Source: Aphrocallistes beatrix (lineage: Eukaryota; Porifera; Hexactinellida; Sceptrulophora; Aphrocallistidae). Taken from it: a DNA stretch of 64,000 nt. How positions within the stretch are numbered: position 1 is the first letter of the stretch; every line of letters begins with the position of its first letter. The notes beneath the pieces were generated by a model. The model was given only the letters and a program-made list of their open reading frames with translations, did no database searches and was not told the origin of the DNA. The stretch is from positions 1,620,096-1,684,095 of the forward strand of contig OY725499.1 in assembly GCA_963281255.1 (NCBI GenBank), given 5' to 3'. A program made the position numbers and the translations under genes. Shown here one piece after another: positions 10,506 to 22,300 of the stretch.

Positions 10506-12013
10506 GGTTGGCCTTTCCTATGGGCATTTTGTTAATCATATTTAGATCCCTAAAGGGGTTCTAAACATCAATTTCTACTTGCACCAGCTGGTGTCACCCC
10601 AAAAGGACACATTTTGAATCGAAATGTTTCATATGTATAACTCTTATAACCATGCCAGATCAACATTTTGATGTGAATTCGTGCTCAGCACTAAATTTCC
10701 AGCAATGATATATGATATATATATATTGAACACATTTGGAGAATTTTTTGGCCGCGGGTTCCTAGCAACGGCCAGGAATGTGAAAAATATTCCTGGCCGT
10801 AGCTAGGCACGAACAACCAAAAGATTCTCCAAATATGGTCAATATATATATCAAATTGCTGGAAATTCAATGCAAGACACTTCAATTGGTAATCTGGAAT
10901 GTTTGAAAGAAATTATTGATCTGGGACTCCAGCGGATACTATCGGATCTGGTTATTTTTGGGTGGCCAGTCATCAATGACTAGTATTTCACACTTTCGAC
11001 GGTGAAAATTTTTGATATACCATATTTTGAAGTTAGGTACTGCTATAATTGTCGAATAAGGATAATTGCGTGTTATTTAATATTACAAAGCAGTTAAAAC
11101 TAATGGATATTGAGGGACATATGTATGTATATAAATATTTTCTAAATATTTTCTAGACACTTAAAATCCTTGCCGTTGCTAGGCACGGATAACCAAAAAA
11201 TTCTCCAAAAATGGTCAATATATATATCAAATTGCTGGAAATTCAATGCTGGATACGAATTCAGAATTCAAATGAAAATCTGGCATGTTTGAAAGAAGTT
11301 ACAGATCTTGGATTCCTGCGGATACTATCGGATGGGGTTATTTTTGGGTCGACAAGGATGAATGACCAGTTTTTCACACATTTGAAGGTGAAAATATTTG
11401 AAATACCATATTTTGAAGTTAAGTACTGCTACAAGTTTTTGAATAAAGATATTTGAATGCTATCTAATATTACAGAGCAATTAAGACTAATGGAAATTGA
11501 GTGATTTATATAAATCTTTTAAAATCCTATCATCAGAGCCTTTTTTTTCAGCACTTATAAGTATGAGAACGTTTTGCAAATTCAACATAGAAGCGAAAAC
11601 TCAACGGTTTTTAATAGATCTCGAAGAGTAGAACATAATGAGCAGACATATTTTTGATATTACGAATAAAAATAGATTTATGAAAAAATAGTGTCAAAAT
11701 TACTAAAAAACAAATTCCTCGGGTGTTTTAGTGTGAATTTTTACCAATTTTCAAAATTTCAAAAAAACTGTCCGTTCATTAGATAGATCACGCATTAATT
11801 ATATGAATTTGAAAGTTTTCTAACAGGTTTTAAGCATATTGTGCCCGATTTCTTCCTTGTAAAATGACCAATTTGGTTTTTATTAGATTTTATCTGTTGA
11901 ATTATTTCAATTATTAATTTTTGCAGATAACTCTGCGATTCAAATCTGCAATGAAAAAATTAAATGAATCAGTTGAAAAAGTCAAAAGTTAGCTATTATA
12001 GGAATGGCCAACC
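10506..12013 (+). mobile_element. TTAA-B element with an internal duplication, 1508 bp
   Basis: TTAA flanks lie at 10502-10505 and 12014-12017, and both end types are present. The segment with CCGTTGCTAGGCACG, CAAATTGCTGGAAATTCAATG and GATACTATCGGAT occurs twice (around 10790-11130 and 11170-11520), which explains the extra 300 bp over other copies. Confidence 0.7.
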
Positions 12014-12017
12014 TTAA

Positions 12018-12995
12018 GTAAGGCGCCTCATATGCATTTCATTCTTGCCTTATATATCCCACTTCAATCTGTGATATTAGGAGTTGTTGTTTCCCCAAGT
12101 CTTGCATGAAGTAGTCTGGATGTGATACATACATAAATGCCATTTAGGGTTTGTTTGGTCCGTCTAAAACAGGTTTTGAAAAGAACGGAAAACAAAATAG
12201 AGCAAAAATAAATCTATATCTTTAATTAATGGGTGCAAAAATTTCAAATTTTACTGATACATAGAACCTTATTCAAACAATGATGATTATTCTAGAAAAT
12301 GCCTTAAGCTAATTAAGATTTTTTTAAATGAACGAAATTCCAAATGATAAATCTTCGTATTCAGCTTCGAACATCCATCGAAAAAAGCAAAAGTATCACA
12401 AGGAGCAAAAACTCATTTATAATATAAAACATTATAACCCTAAGGTTTTAAATGTACAATCTCCATCTCCGCATAACTCGGCGATTTTGAGGATATTTTG
12501 ATTCTCTTGATTGCAATCGACGTAGAATTATCACATTTTCAGATGATTGACTCAGAATTGTGATACGAGGGTATCTTTCGAGTTATAGTGTTTTAAAGTT
12601 CAAAATCTTCCGAATTCAGTTTTTGATCTATGTGACAATTTATCACCCAAAGTCCACTTTTAGGGCATTTGGAATGGATAGATTAATCATAAAACTTTAA
12701 AGTTCTTTTTTGAAATTGTGAAATTTATTACATTTACTGAATGTTATGCTTATTAAAATGGAATAAATGTCCATTGAGACAACAGTAGATCGTCAGTTAT
12801 ATGTACTCCAGTTTTTTTAACACTTCAGTTATCCGAATTCCGTACTGATATAAATTTTGAAATGATCCTACTTAAGCAAATAGTATTTAAAGAATTAAAA
12901 CACACAATTCCTCCACTCCTGACAGCAGGGGGGTAGACTAGGACTCAGGATTGGTAAAGCCATTTTGGACAAATCGTTTCATGGATAATAGAAGA
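12018..12995. other. No gene seen
   Basis: About 1 kb of AT-rich sequence with no coding signal and no repeat that I can tie to other parts of the window. Confidence 0.45.
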
Positions 12996-13893
12996 CAAGC
13001 GCGCTTCGCTTGCATGTGCTCCGCGGCTGGCGGACACTTTGTGTCTGCCGAAGGCGTGCTTTGGGCGCCTGGGATCATATTGATTAATTATGAGGGAGAT
13101 AATATCTCAAAATACGTCTGTCCAACTGTTATAGTCGATATCACTGGAAAAATCAACAAGTTTGTCAAATTTTGATGCATAATGATAACGTCATAATAGA
13201 GTGATGAGCCATCATTTTTGGATGATAGTTATATCATATGTGAAGAATATTAATATACATATTCTATTAAAATGTCAGCCTTCTATCACCTCAAATGGCT
13301 GAGTTATTGCCGAAAAACTAAAATTTCTAATTATAAAAAAGGTGACAATGACGTTATAATTCCATGATGAGTCGACATTTTCGTCTGAGCTCAGAACTTA
13401 GTAGAGCTGTTGCATGAAAAAATGCCCCCACCATGGATATTCATATAATATGGGGGGGGGGCAAAATTTAATGGAGTTAGCGTGAACAATTGCCCCCCCG
13501 TGAGAAAATGCCCCCACCATTGAACTTCTAAAGTGTGCCAGTGCTTATACAAAACATTTTGAATGTTATTTGACTTCTATTCGTTTACTAAAACATTGCA
13601 AATCAACAAACTAGTCGTGTGAAGTAATAACAACGACTTTCATAAATGTATCGTATATAAATAGTATCAGCAATATTTAGTGTTAAACTCAAGAATATCC
13701 ATGGTGGGGGCATTTTTTCATGCAACAGAGCCATAGGTAAAAGACTCCCACATGCCAAAAATCAGCTTTCTGCGCCTAGCAGTTTCTTCAATCAATTACA
13801 GAAATATATATATATATATATACATACACATAAATCGGGTTTAATAGTAAAGAAAGATATATATACACATTAATCGAGTTTTAATTCTAAGGA
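12996..13893 (+). repeat. GCB dispersed repeat, split by a small inverted-repeat element
   Basis: The GCB family starts CAAGCGCGCTTCGCTTG and passes through a GC-rich block of short palindromes (GCGGCTGGCGGACAC, GTGTCTGCC). It then runs through about 400 bp of AT-rich sequence containing TGACGTCA-like sites and ends in an AT microsatellite with ATTAATCGAGTTTTAA. This copy has a 321-bp insertion at 13407-13727. The small reading frames across it are not conserved between copies. Confidence 0.7.
13407..13727. mobile_element. Inverted-repeat element with TGTTGCATG ends, 321 bp
   Basis: The left end TGTTGCATGAAAAAATGCCC (13407 on) and the right end match as inverted repeats for about 34 bases, including the CCCCCACCATGGATATTC segment. 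The target word GAGC is duplicated (13403-13406 and 13728-13731), judged against uninterrupted GCB copies that read GGAGCCATAG. There is no ORF. I cannot assign a superfamily. Confidence 0.7.
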
Positions 13894-14060
13894 TAATATC
13901 CCTCGATTAATTATTGGCAGAGCTATAGCCCTACTTACCCTACCAGAACTTATACCTACAGTCTGTCCCATAATTGTTGAGAAATTATTTCTGGTTAGTT
14001 TTGTACAACCATATTGATTAAACGCAATAGAAACAACAGTGTTACCAATTTTACTGAACA

Positions 14061-14616
14061 CAAACGCGCTTCGCTTGCTTGCGCTGCGCGGCTGGCAGAC
14101 ACTGCGTGTCCGCCGGAGGCTCCCTTCGGTCGCCTGGAGGTGACAGTGGTTAATTAAACGGGATATATAATATCTAAATATGTCCATCTTAGTTTTAAAA
14201 TCGATATCGCTCGAAAAAACACCAAATTTGTCAATTTTTAAAATTTTGATGAGTAATGATGACGTCATAGCAGAGTGATGAGTCATAATTTTTTGATGAT
14301 AGTTGCATCATATGTGAGACGTGTTAGTATACAGATTCTATTAAAATTTCAGCCTTCTATCTCCTATAATGGCTGAGTTATGCCCGAATAACTGTGTTGC
14401 TTAACTTTTAAAAATGTGACAATGACGTCATAATTCCATGATGAGTTGACATTTTCGTCTGAGCTCAGAACTTACTGGAGCCATAGCCAAAAAACTCCCA
14501 TATGCCAAAAATCAGCTTTCTGTGACTGGCAGTTTCTTCAATCAATTCGTTACAGAGATATACTATATATATAAATAAATATATAAATATACATTAATCG
14601 AGTTTTAATAGTAAGA
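14061..14616 (+). repeat. GCB repeat inside the Tc1 element
   Basis: A near full-length copy, from CAAACGCGCTTCGCTTG to ATTAATCGAGTTTTAATAG. It contains GATGACGTCATAG and AATGACGTCATAATTCC and the tail CAGTTTCTTCAATCAATTCG. It lies between the Tc1 left end and the transposase start, so it arrived after the Tc1 element. Confidence 0.75.
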
Positions 14617-14781
14617 ATATACATTATAAACATTCCAATTCTAAGACCGTTACACCTTTTATTTTATTTTTCTCAATACAAAAATGTGATACATCATGAT
14701 GACGAGACAAAATTAGGAATTTCAAAGTGTTTGACTTTTACTTCTGTTTTTACTTTAAGTCAGTAGATTATAGTATCCAAA

Positions 14782-15763
14782 ATGGTTCAACTTGAAACTA
14801 GAGAGAAAGTGAAACAATATTTAACAGAAGCAAAATTTACTCCAAAAGAAATTACTAAGCTTCTTGGCGTTTCACAGGCTACAGTTTATCGTGTAATAAA
14901 GAAAATCAAGGATGAGGAGTCATTACAGCACAAAAGGGGTGCAGGGAGACCGCCTTGTAAGCGAAATGCAATTAAAAAATTTGTGGGACAGTACATTAGA
15001 CACGATTCAACTAGACCAGTACGTGAGTTGGCCTCTGTGATCTCAGACAAGATTGAATACGTTTCCAAAAGTACAGTTCATCGATGCTTAACGCATTTAG
15101 GGTACAACAACGGTTTTCCCAAGCCAGTAGCCTTATTGTCTGAAAAGAATAGGTTGAAACGAATTGAACGAGCCAAAAAGAATGAAAAAAATTGGTGGAG
15201 AAACGCATTTTTTTGCGATGAGGCATCATTCTGGCTTTTAGGTGGCAGAGTTAAGATGTGGTCAAAACAGGACCGCAAACGATTCCAACCAACAGTAAAA
15301 CACTCTGCAAAAGTTAACATATGGGCCGCATTTTCCTCCATGGGAAAAGTTTCCCTTATGCATTTTTCAACAGAATATGAATGCTCAATTATTTGTCAAC
15401 ATATTAAAGTGGCATTTACTTGTCCAAGCTAAAGTTTTTCATGGGAATAGTTGGTTCTTAATCGAGGACAACGACCCAAAACATACCTCAAAGTTGGCGA
15501 AAAAGTGGATGACCAAAAATATGCCAAACAAACTACTTGACTGGCCCAGTCAAAGCCCCGATCTTAATCCAATTGAAAATCTCTTCGCCTGGATGAAACA
15601 TCAACTAGACAGAAAGCGTCCCAAGTCAATAGAAGCCCTCAAATCCAGGATTCAAGAACTTTGGGATTTTCTAACTCCCAAATTTTTAGAACCCTACTGG
15701 AAGTCAATGCCTCGTAGGTGCAGAATGTGTGTCGAAGAAGATGGATACTTTATTAAATACTAG
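14782..15763 (+). pseudogene. Tc1-like transposase, one frameshift
   Basis: The first reading frame (14782-15432) has an N-terminal helix-turn-helix (EITKLLGVSQATVYRVIK, residues 23-40), the AT-hook-like GRPP at 55-58, a second DNA-binding region, and the first catalytic Asp in FFCDEASF (D146). A one-base change in the segment just before 15374 (CAACAGAATATG) shifts the frame. The second frame (15377-15763) continues with IEDNDPKHTSK (second Asp, residue 31) and SPDLNPIENLF (Glu67). The two acidic residues are separated by 35 residues, not the 34 usual for Tc1. The ATG at 14782 is supported because the terminal repeat and untranslated leader lie just upstream. It is a cut-and-paste transposase, now inactive because of the frameshift. 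Confidence 0.88.
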
Positions 15764-15869
15764 AGTATTATAGCTGGTATTCATAATGTAGCAATAACTA
15801 TTTGAAATGAAATACTAATTGTTGATTGTTATGTAGAAGCGATTCTCAATAATTATGGGACAAACTGTA

Positions 15870-16339
15870 TGCTACGTATAAGACAAACATCAAATGCTTT
15901 ACATCGATCTCAATAAATTAAGTTTCCATAGAAATAAGTACTACATCACATTTCTGGTTCGTTTCGTCGCTTTGGAAATTGAATTAATCAACAACATTAC
16001 ATGGTAAATTAATATCAAATCAACATGAATGATTATCACTAAGGAGAAAGTTAAGGTGAGGCTAATCTCAAAATTGGAAATTTGGGATGAATATTAGATT
16101 TGTTTTAAATTGATATATTTCTAGTCTGATATCCGAACTAGCTTATCTGTAAGTTTTTAAGAAAAATTTCCATTATTCATGCGATTATATGGCTTCAAAG
16201 ATGACGTCATTTTATAATTTTGTACAAAAATTCCAAAAAAATTTTTTCTTTTAATTTTTACGACTGAGGTACATTGTGTCACAAAGTTATAAGGTTGTTG
16301 TAGAGATAGAGCTTAGCTCTTTGTTTTATAATGGATGGT
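15870..16339. other. No gene seen
   Basis: AT-rich spacer between the Tc1 element and a truncated TTAA-A element. No coding signal. Confidence 0.4.
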
Positions 16340-17555
16340 ATTATCATGAGATAAGTTCCCAAAAGTAGCTATTATACTCAAAAAACAATGCAATAGTCAC
16401 TAGCAATGTATACAGAAATTTTGAAGCACTCAACATGATTATTTTGGAAGTTCAAAGCATTTATCTCCAAAATTCGGTCAAAGCCCCCATTTATGGTCTA
16501 AAAACAGATTCCTCCATATCTCGGGAAATATAAACCCAAATTGTTAGCTCTCAATTCCTAATATACTTTTCAAGACGGTATATATCTGATTCTTAAATAA
16601 TAAGTGTACTACATGGAAAGGAATGCTAAGTTTTAAATTTTTATCACGTGATGACGTAGCATTTTTCGAAAATCCTAACTTGAAAACTAAAAGTCGTAGA
16701 CTCTCGCTCTAACTTCATATGCTTTTTAGAAGCTCTTTATTCATTCTAAACCGATGAATTATACTTTGTAGTGCCAGGAATATGAATTATATTCCCTAAT
16801 TGGTTCAAAATATTCGGGGTTAGAGGCCTCAAGGTAATTTGTGAATTTTCTGTATAATCTTGCTATTTTCACCAAAATCTGTTGGAATACATCTAATTCG
16901 ATAGTATACATGCGATTAAATGCCCATGGATGCTTTTATTTATCGTCAATAGCTCATTTTACATCGTTCATAACATCAAAACTTCAAATCCCTATATCTC
17001 GGGACTTTAAAATTCCAAAATTGACCGTCTTTCAAAAATTTTAACTCAAAATTGCTTTAAGATAGAGGTTTGAAAATTTCAGGAGTTGTTCCATATCATT
17101 AGGCGATGAGCGTAGGACCACTCGATTTTCGATATCTTATAAATTTGTGATTTTATTGCTGATTTCCAAAGAAAATCGGGATTTTTAGCCGTTTTTTGGC
17201 AATTTTTATCAAACCCCTATAAAATTAACAATTTTGATTATTTTTTTCTTTTAGTTCTATGCGATTGCAAATTTTAAAGACTATATATGAATAAATTTTC
17301 GAAGCATTTGATCCAAACATATGTTTCAAAAAAATCACAGTGGAGGAGGGCTTACCATTAAGATGTGCTAGGGAAAAACGGAAAAAAACTGACTTTGAGA
17401 CGCTGTAACTCAAAAACTAGAAATGCGAACAAAAACTGTTTGGCATGTCTCAATATTTTTTAATTGCACTACCTTCCCACGCTTAACATCTTATATATCT
17501 CTATTCTTGATATATGCTGTAAGCAAAACCTATGGATTTTTCACGGGCGGTATCC
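16340..17555 (+). mobile_element. TTAA-A element, 5'-truncated
   Basis: It matches the right two thirds of the family and ends CACGGGCGGTATCC before TTAA (17556-17559). The left break is near 16340. It is closest to the copy at 4029-5954, sharing the CACGGGCGG variant of the end. The 67-codon reading frame in it has a near-identical counterpart in that copy but is broken in others. Confidence 0.7.
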
Positions 17556-17559
17556 TTAA

Positions 17560-18151
17560 ATTAGTTAAAATAGAATAATTTATCATAGTTTCAATGTTAT
17601 TTATTCTACATTGGATAAATGAGAATAATTATGTGAGATACTCTACTAAGCAAAAAGAGCTAAAAAAGGTATGCGACATGTCGCATTTTGCCGCGGATAT
17701 TGGGATATGAGTCGATATGTAGCAATTGCCGCATTCATATTGTTTAAAGCATTCAGTTTAAATTTTAAAGTATCGAATTCATTTTATTACAAAATCCGTT
17801 TCTTAACTGTTATATACATCAACAAGAAATGCTTAGAATGTAGATTAGTATTGCTTCGATTGTAAAATTTAAGGATTTACAAATATTTTGCTTGCTTCGT
17901 GCATAATATGTACAAGCGCGCTTCGCTTTTATGAGTTGTATCATATTTGGAGATATATTAATATACACATTCTTTCAAAATTTCAGCTTTCTATCACCTA
18001 CATGGTTGTGCATAAGTTCTACACCAAAATTGAATTTCTGCTGAGACTTTCCCTATTGTTTTATAGTAATAATTATTGTTCATATATTATCTTGTATACC
18101 TCTTTAAACAATGTTTAGAGAATTTAGCACCAGTACTGCTAAATTTCTTGA
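17560..18151. other. No gene; short GCB remnant
   Basis: A deleted GCB remnant begins at 17913 (CAAGCGCGCTTCGCTTTTATG) and jumps to the middle of the repeat (TCAGCTTTCTATCACCT near 17980). The remainder shows nothing recognisable. Confidence 0.45.
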
Positions 18152-18875
18152 ATGATGGATAAGGAAGCAAAAAAGACACTCATCATTAAGCTATATAATG
18201 AGGGCAAATCACACTCCGAAATAACAAAAGTTCTATCCCAAAATAGATAGATAGTCTATAGCACCATCAAACTATATGAAGAACCTGGCAGAATCCAGGA
18301 AAGGTAGAACTCGTTCAGGTCGTACTCTAGCTGTCAGGAAGGTCGTCCGGGAGAGGGTTTGGAAGAATCCGATCCGAAGTATCCAACGCATGGCCAATGA
18401 GCTCAATATTTCAACCAGACTGTAGAAATGACGTACACTCGTCAAAACAGTAGAATTCTTGCTCCAAATCAAAAGTCAATTGCACCATCAGTACGTACGA
18501 TCAAAAGAACTGCATCGGTTATGGTTTGGGGAGCCATTACCTCTGATGGTCGGACACCCCTGGTATTCATAGACCAAGGTGTGAAAATAAATGGAGGTCT
18601 ATGTAGAAAATACTTTGGAGAATACATTGAAGTCTTTGGATGGTTAGTACTTCTGGTTAAAGAGCAATGTACCGAAATTCATATTACCTGAAGAAAATCG
18701 CCGGCCTCTTCACCAGATCTAAACCCTATGGATTTCTGTATATGGTCTATCTTAGAGTTCAGGGTATGTGCAACGCCTCACCAGAGTGTGGAAATTCTAG
18801 TCTTCCTTGAGAAGAGAGTGGGAGCTAATTGGTGAGGATGTGTTGCGTGCCGCATCAAGAATTTCTACAAGTGAT
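18152..18875 (+). pseudogene. Tc1/mariner-like transposase relic
   Basis: Broken frames preserve the order of a transposase. First comes an N-terminal helix-turn-helix (IIKLYNEGKSHSEITKVLSQ, from 18180). Next is a linker with RTRSGRT and VRERVWKNPIRSIQRMANEL. The central ASVMVWGAITSDGRTPLVFI is near 18508-18567. The last motif is SSPDLNPMDFCIWSILE near 18710-18760. The final acidic position appears to be Asp (PMDF), as in mariner or maT-type enzymes rather than Glu as in Tc1. The first catalytic Asp region is not preserved. Several stops and shifts rule out function, and I did not find its terminal repeats. Confidence 0.75.
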
Positions 18876-19030
18876 CGCGCTTGTGTATCAAAGCAAATAC
18901 TTTCGAAAACCTAGATTAATTTCGTATCCTTATTGTGTTTATTCACTGATTCAATAATTATTTCAAGCACTATTATGGTAACATTAGAAATATTCCACTT
19001 TATGCTTGTTGTAGAACTTATGCCTAGCCC

Positions 19031-19252
19031 TGTAAAATGGCTGAGTTACGACGTATAGAAAAACTGAAATTTCTAATTATAAAAAGGTTATAATGAGTTC
19101 ATAATTCCATTATGAGGTCAGAACTTAGTGAAGCCATAGCCAAAAGACTCTTACATGCCAAAAATCAGCTTGCTGTGCCAGGTAGTTTCTTCAATCAATT
19201 CGTTGCATATATATATATATATATACAAACATTAATCGAGTTTTAAAGTAAG
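19031..19252 (+). repeat. GCB repeat, tail half
   Basis: Only the last 220 bp are present, from ATGGCTGAGTTA through CAGTTTCTTCAATCAATTCG to an AT microsatellite and ATTAATCGAGTTTTAA. Confidence 0.65.
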
Positions 19253-19332
19253 GATAAGTGATTAAGTAAATACATTTAACAATAAACAAATTAAATATTC
19301 TAGATTATATTGAATACGTTTGTATATAGTTA

Positions 19333-22300
19333 CTAATTAGGTTTTCCAAGAAAATTATATATTTGCAATAATATGAACAAAATTGTGTCTTTGGATTCCC
19401 AATAACATGTGTGTGCTGTGAGAAAATTTAAATGAGAACTTTCCAACATGCCTTCTTTTAAAGAGAAATCTAATCTTTCTATTAATCGTTCACTGAATGA
19501 AACAGTACTATCATCGTTTAATATATCTTTGGAATTAATATTTTCAGATGATATGTTCGGGTAATTTGGGGACAATTTAGGAATTATACGCGAAAACATG
19601 CTCGACTTTTTAGCTTGAGGGATTTTAGGCATATATTGACCCATAGATTGCACATGAGCTTCTTTGGAGGGCTTGGAATTGGCGCTCTCAATACCAATTG
19701 GTCGAATTTGTGAATAGATCTCACTAATAATTGGTTCAATACGATAAGTTATGGGATCTGCAGGATGAAATATGTTATAAAATCTCTTACAAACATCATA
19801 TGGAAAAAATGCCAATGTTGATTTCTTGGAGATATCAATATACTCATCGATATTACGTAGAATTAGGAAAACAGATAGTGGTGAACCAATGGCAAAGAAA
19901 TGCTCTATACTGAAAGATAGTAATCTAGAAGTACACTCTGGACTATGATATATAGAGCTGAGATGATTTGGTCTTAGTTCTTGCTCTTTTTTCCACAATT
20001 TTTCGAGACGATCTTCTAAATTAGCTATTTCCTTTTGGTTTTCTGTTAATTCTTCACTTGATTTATCATTGTCTAAAAGAAATAGGAATTTTAAAAAATA
20101 AAATTGTACTGATATTTTAATCATAAAATTGTGCTTCGGTATTTACAAAGAGTGCAGATAGAAATTTAGAAATTATTAACGCTTCATAAATTGACAATCC
20201 TTGCGACCAGAATGTCCTAAAAACTATTTTTTACATTTTTGTTTATTTTAGGCCTTTACATCCCGTGCAAATTACAAAATTTCAAATATTTCCCCAGTCG
20301 AAGTGGATGATGCTATCTGGTTAATCTATATCCTGTTCTATATTTTAAATTTACCGTACGGATTTTTGATATTGATCTTAGATTTCAATCTAGAATACAA
20401 TTTGTATTAAAATTTGTCAAAAACCTGTAAATCGCCACTCAAAGTGGTTTTCGTAATATATTTTGATGGTATACAACTTTGGAGCATAAAACGTTCGATA
20501 GGGAATCACAAAATTTGTCATATAAAAAAGTGAAACATTTTTCAACATTGATAAAATTATGTTTTTTTTAGTAATAGGTCATTTCTGTTGCATTACGGTC
20601 TATGGAGGGTAAAAATCGAAAAAAATCCAAGGAGCCAAAAGATATTAATGACATTTGAAAACCTAGGATTTACCTCATTATGTAACCGGACTATCTAAAC
20701 TTAGTAGTTATCGTGTATAGAGAACTAAAATATTTCTGCACAAGTCTAATCCAATAAGTAGATCTAGTATTAGGTAGCGTTAATGGCATATAGGAATTTT
20801 AATATCAGCGAATTAAATACACAACTAGAAGAGATATACTACTCGATGGTGGTAAAAACGCATTGGATTTAAAGTGGTTACTGGCAAGTTCCACTAGACA
20901 ATAATGTTCTCAAGAAGTCTGCATTTTCTCCAGGATATACTAGATCATGTTTATTTGAATTTAATGCAATGCTATTCGGTCTAACCAATGCCCCTGGTAC
21001 GTTTCAACGGTTAAAGAATAATGTACAGCGTGGCCTGGATGATTTCTGCTTTCGTTTGTTGACGATATTCTAATAATCTCGCATTGCTATAGACAACATA
21101 AGACTTAATAATGAGGAGTCATATAGGACTCAGACAGGTTTAACACTGAAGGAGAAATGTGTAATTGTTAAAAGCATAGTGAAATATTGGCAACTCTAAA
21201 TCAGGAGCCAAGCTGAAATTTGGTTATTATTGAATGTCTAATTCCGTTTAATGTAAAGGAAGCTAGATAAATATTCGGAATTGCAGATTCCTCTCGTCGC
21301 TTTGTTCAAAACTTCTCAGATATGTATCTCCCTTGTTTGCATTCTTAAGAAGACTAAGCTCACTTGGAATATATAACATGAAAAAATCATTCCACTTAAT
21401 TAAACATCGACTAACAACTGCTCCAATTCTTGCTTTCCATCAGTCAGTAAGTAATGTGTACTGTATACTAGGGTAGTTCGTTTTACGATATTTTTCTCAA
21501 TTTAAACAATATTATTGGGAAATTACTCAGTTTTAACCAAATTTTAAGTGTCCCGCAAGGTCCAATTCTATTTAAGGGAATTATTATAAGCGGCGTTCCT
21601 GATGTAAATAAGAGAAACTATGGAGTTTCGTCAGGCTACAAATGTTATAATTGTATATTGTAATTTGATTTAAAATGTCCTTTTAGTTATTAAATTCAGG
21701 AAATGCATATATGGAACTGAGTTCCATGGGACCCAATTGTTACTTATGCTAGTTGTAGAGTAATACTTATATGTGCATTCAATTATTCGAATTAAAGACA
21801 TTCAAATATAATTCCATTTGATGGCGAATAGACTCTTTCCTATTAAGCGATAATATAATTTATTTGTCTAAATTCAATGGTTTACGAGTTATTAGACAAT
21901 TTATCATATTGGTCACATTTGGTAATTTGTCGAATATCTCGTAAACATTTGAATTTAGACTTCGAAATTATATTGTTACTTAATAGGAAGTAGTCGATTT
22001 GCTATCAAATGTAATTATATTTGAATGTCTAGCTCTCGCGGGTCTAAGATATGACCCTAACTGACCAAAGCACGTTTCCATAGCAACACTGGAATGTAGC
22101 AACATTCCATGGAAGAATTCCCAATATTTCGTATTAACCCATTCACATCTCAATTCTATGGCTTAAATTTTATAATAAAAACACTTTACTGTGCCCTTAA
22201 ACGGCCTCTGAAATCACTAAAATGGTCACAAATATATCTAATTGCTCAGATCAACCGTTGAAAGCTAGTTTCTAGGATACTTTTGAGATGTTTACTTTAT

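Larger units (their letters stand above)
13959..15867 (+). mobile_element. Tc1-family transposon with both ends
   Basis: The terminal inverted repeats CAGTCTGTCCCATAATTG (13959 on) and CAGTTTGTCCCATAATTA (reverse complement, ending 15867) are flanked by TA on both sides (13957-13958 and 15868-15869). Inside are a GCB insertion (14061-14616) and a frameshifted transposase gene (14782-15763). Without the GCB insert the element would be about 1.35 kb, normal for Tc1. Confidence 0.85.

Noticed and set aside
12951..13175. 74-codon frame across a GCB head, with similar frames at 24819-25331, 27154-27390 and 13870-14286
   Set aside because: Each uses a different start and frame of the same repeat; the shared residues follow from the DNA repeat.
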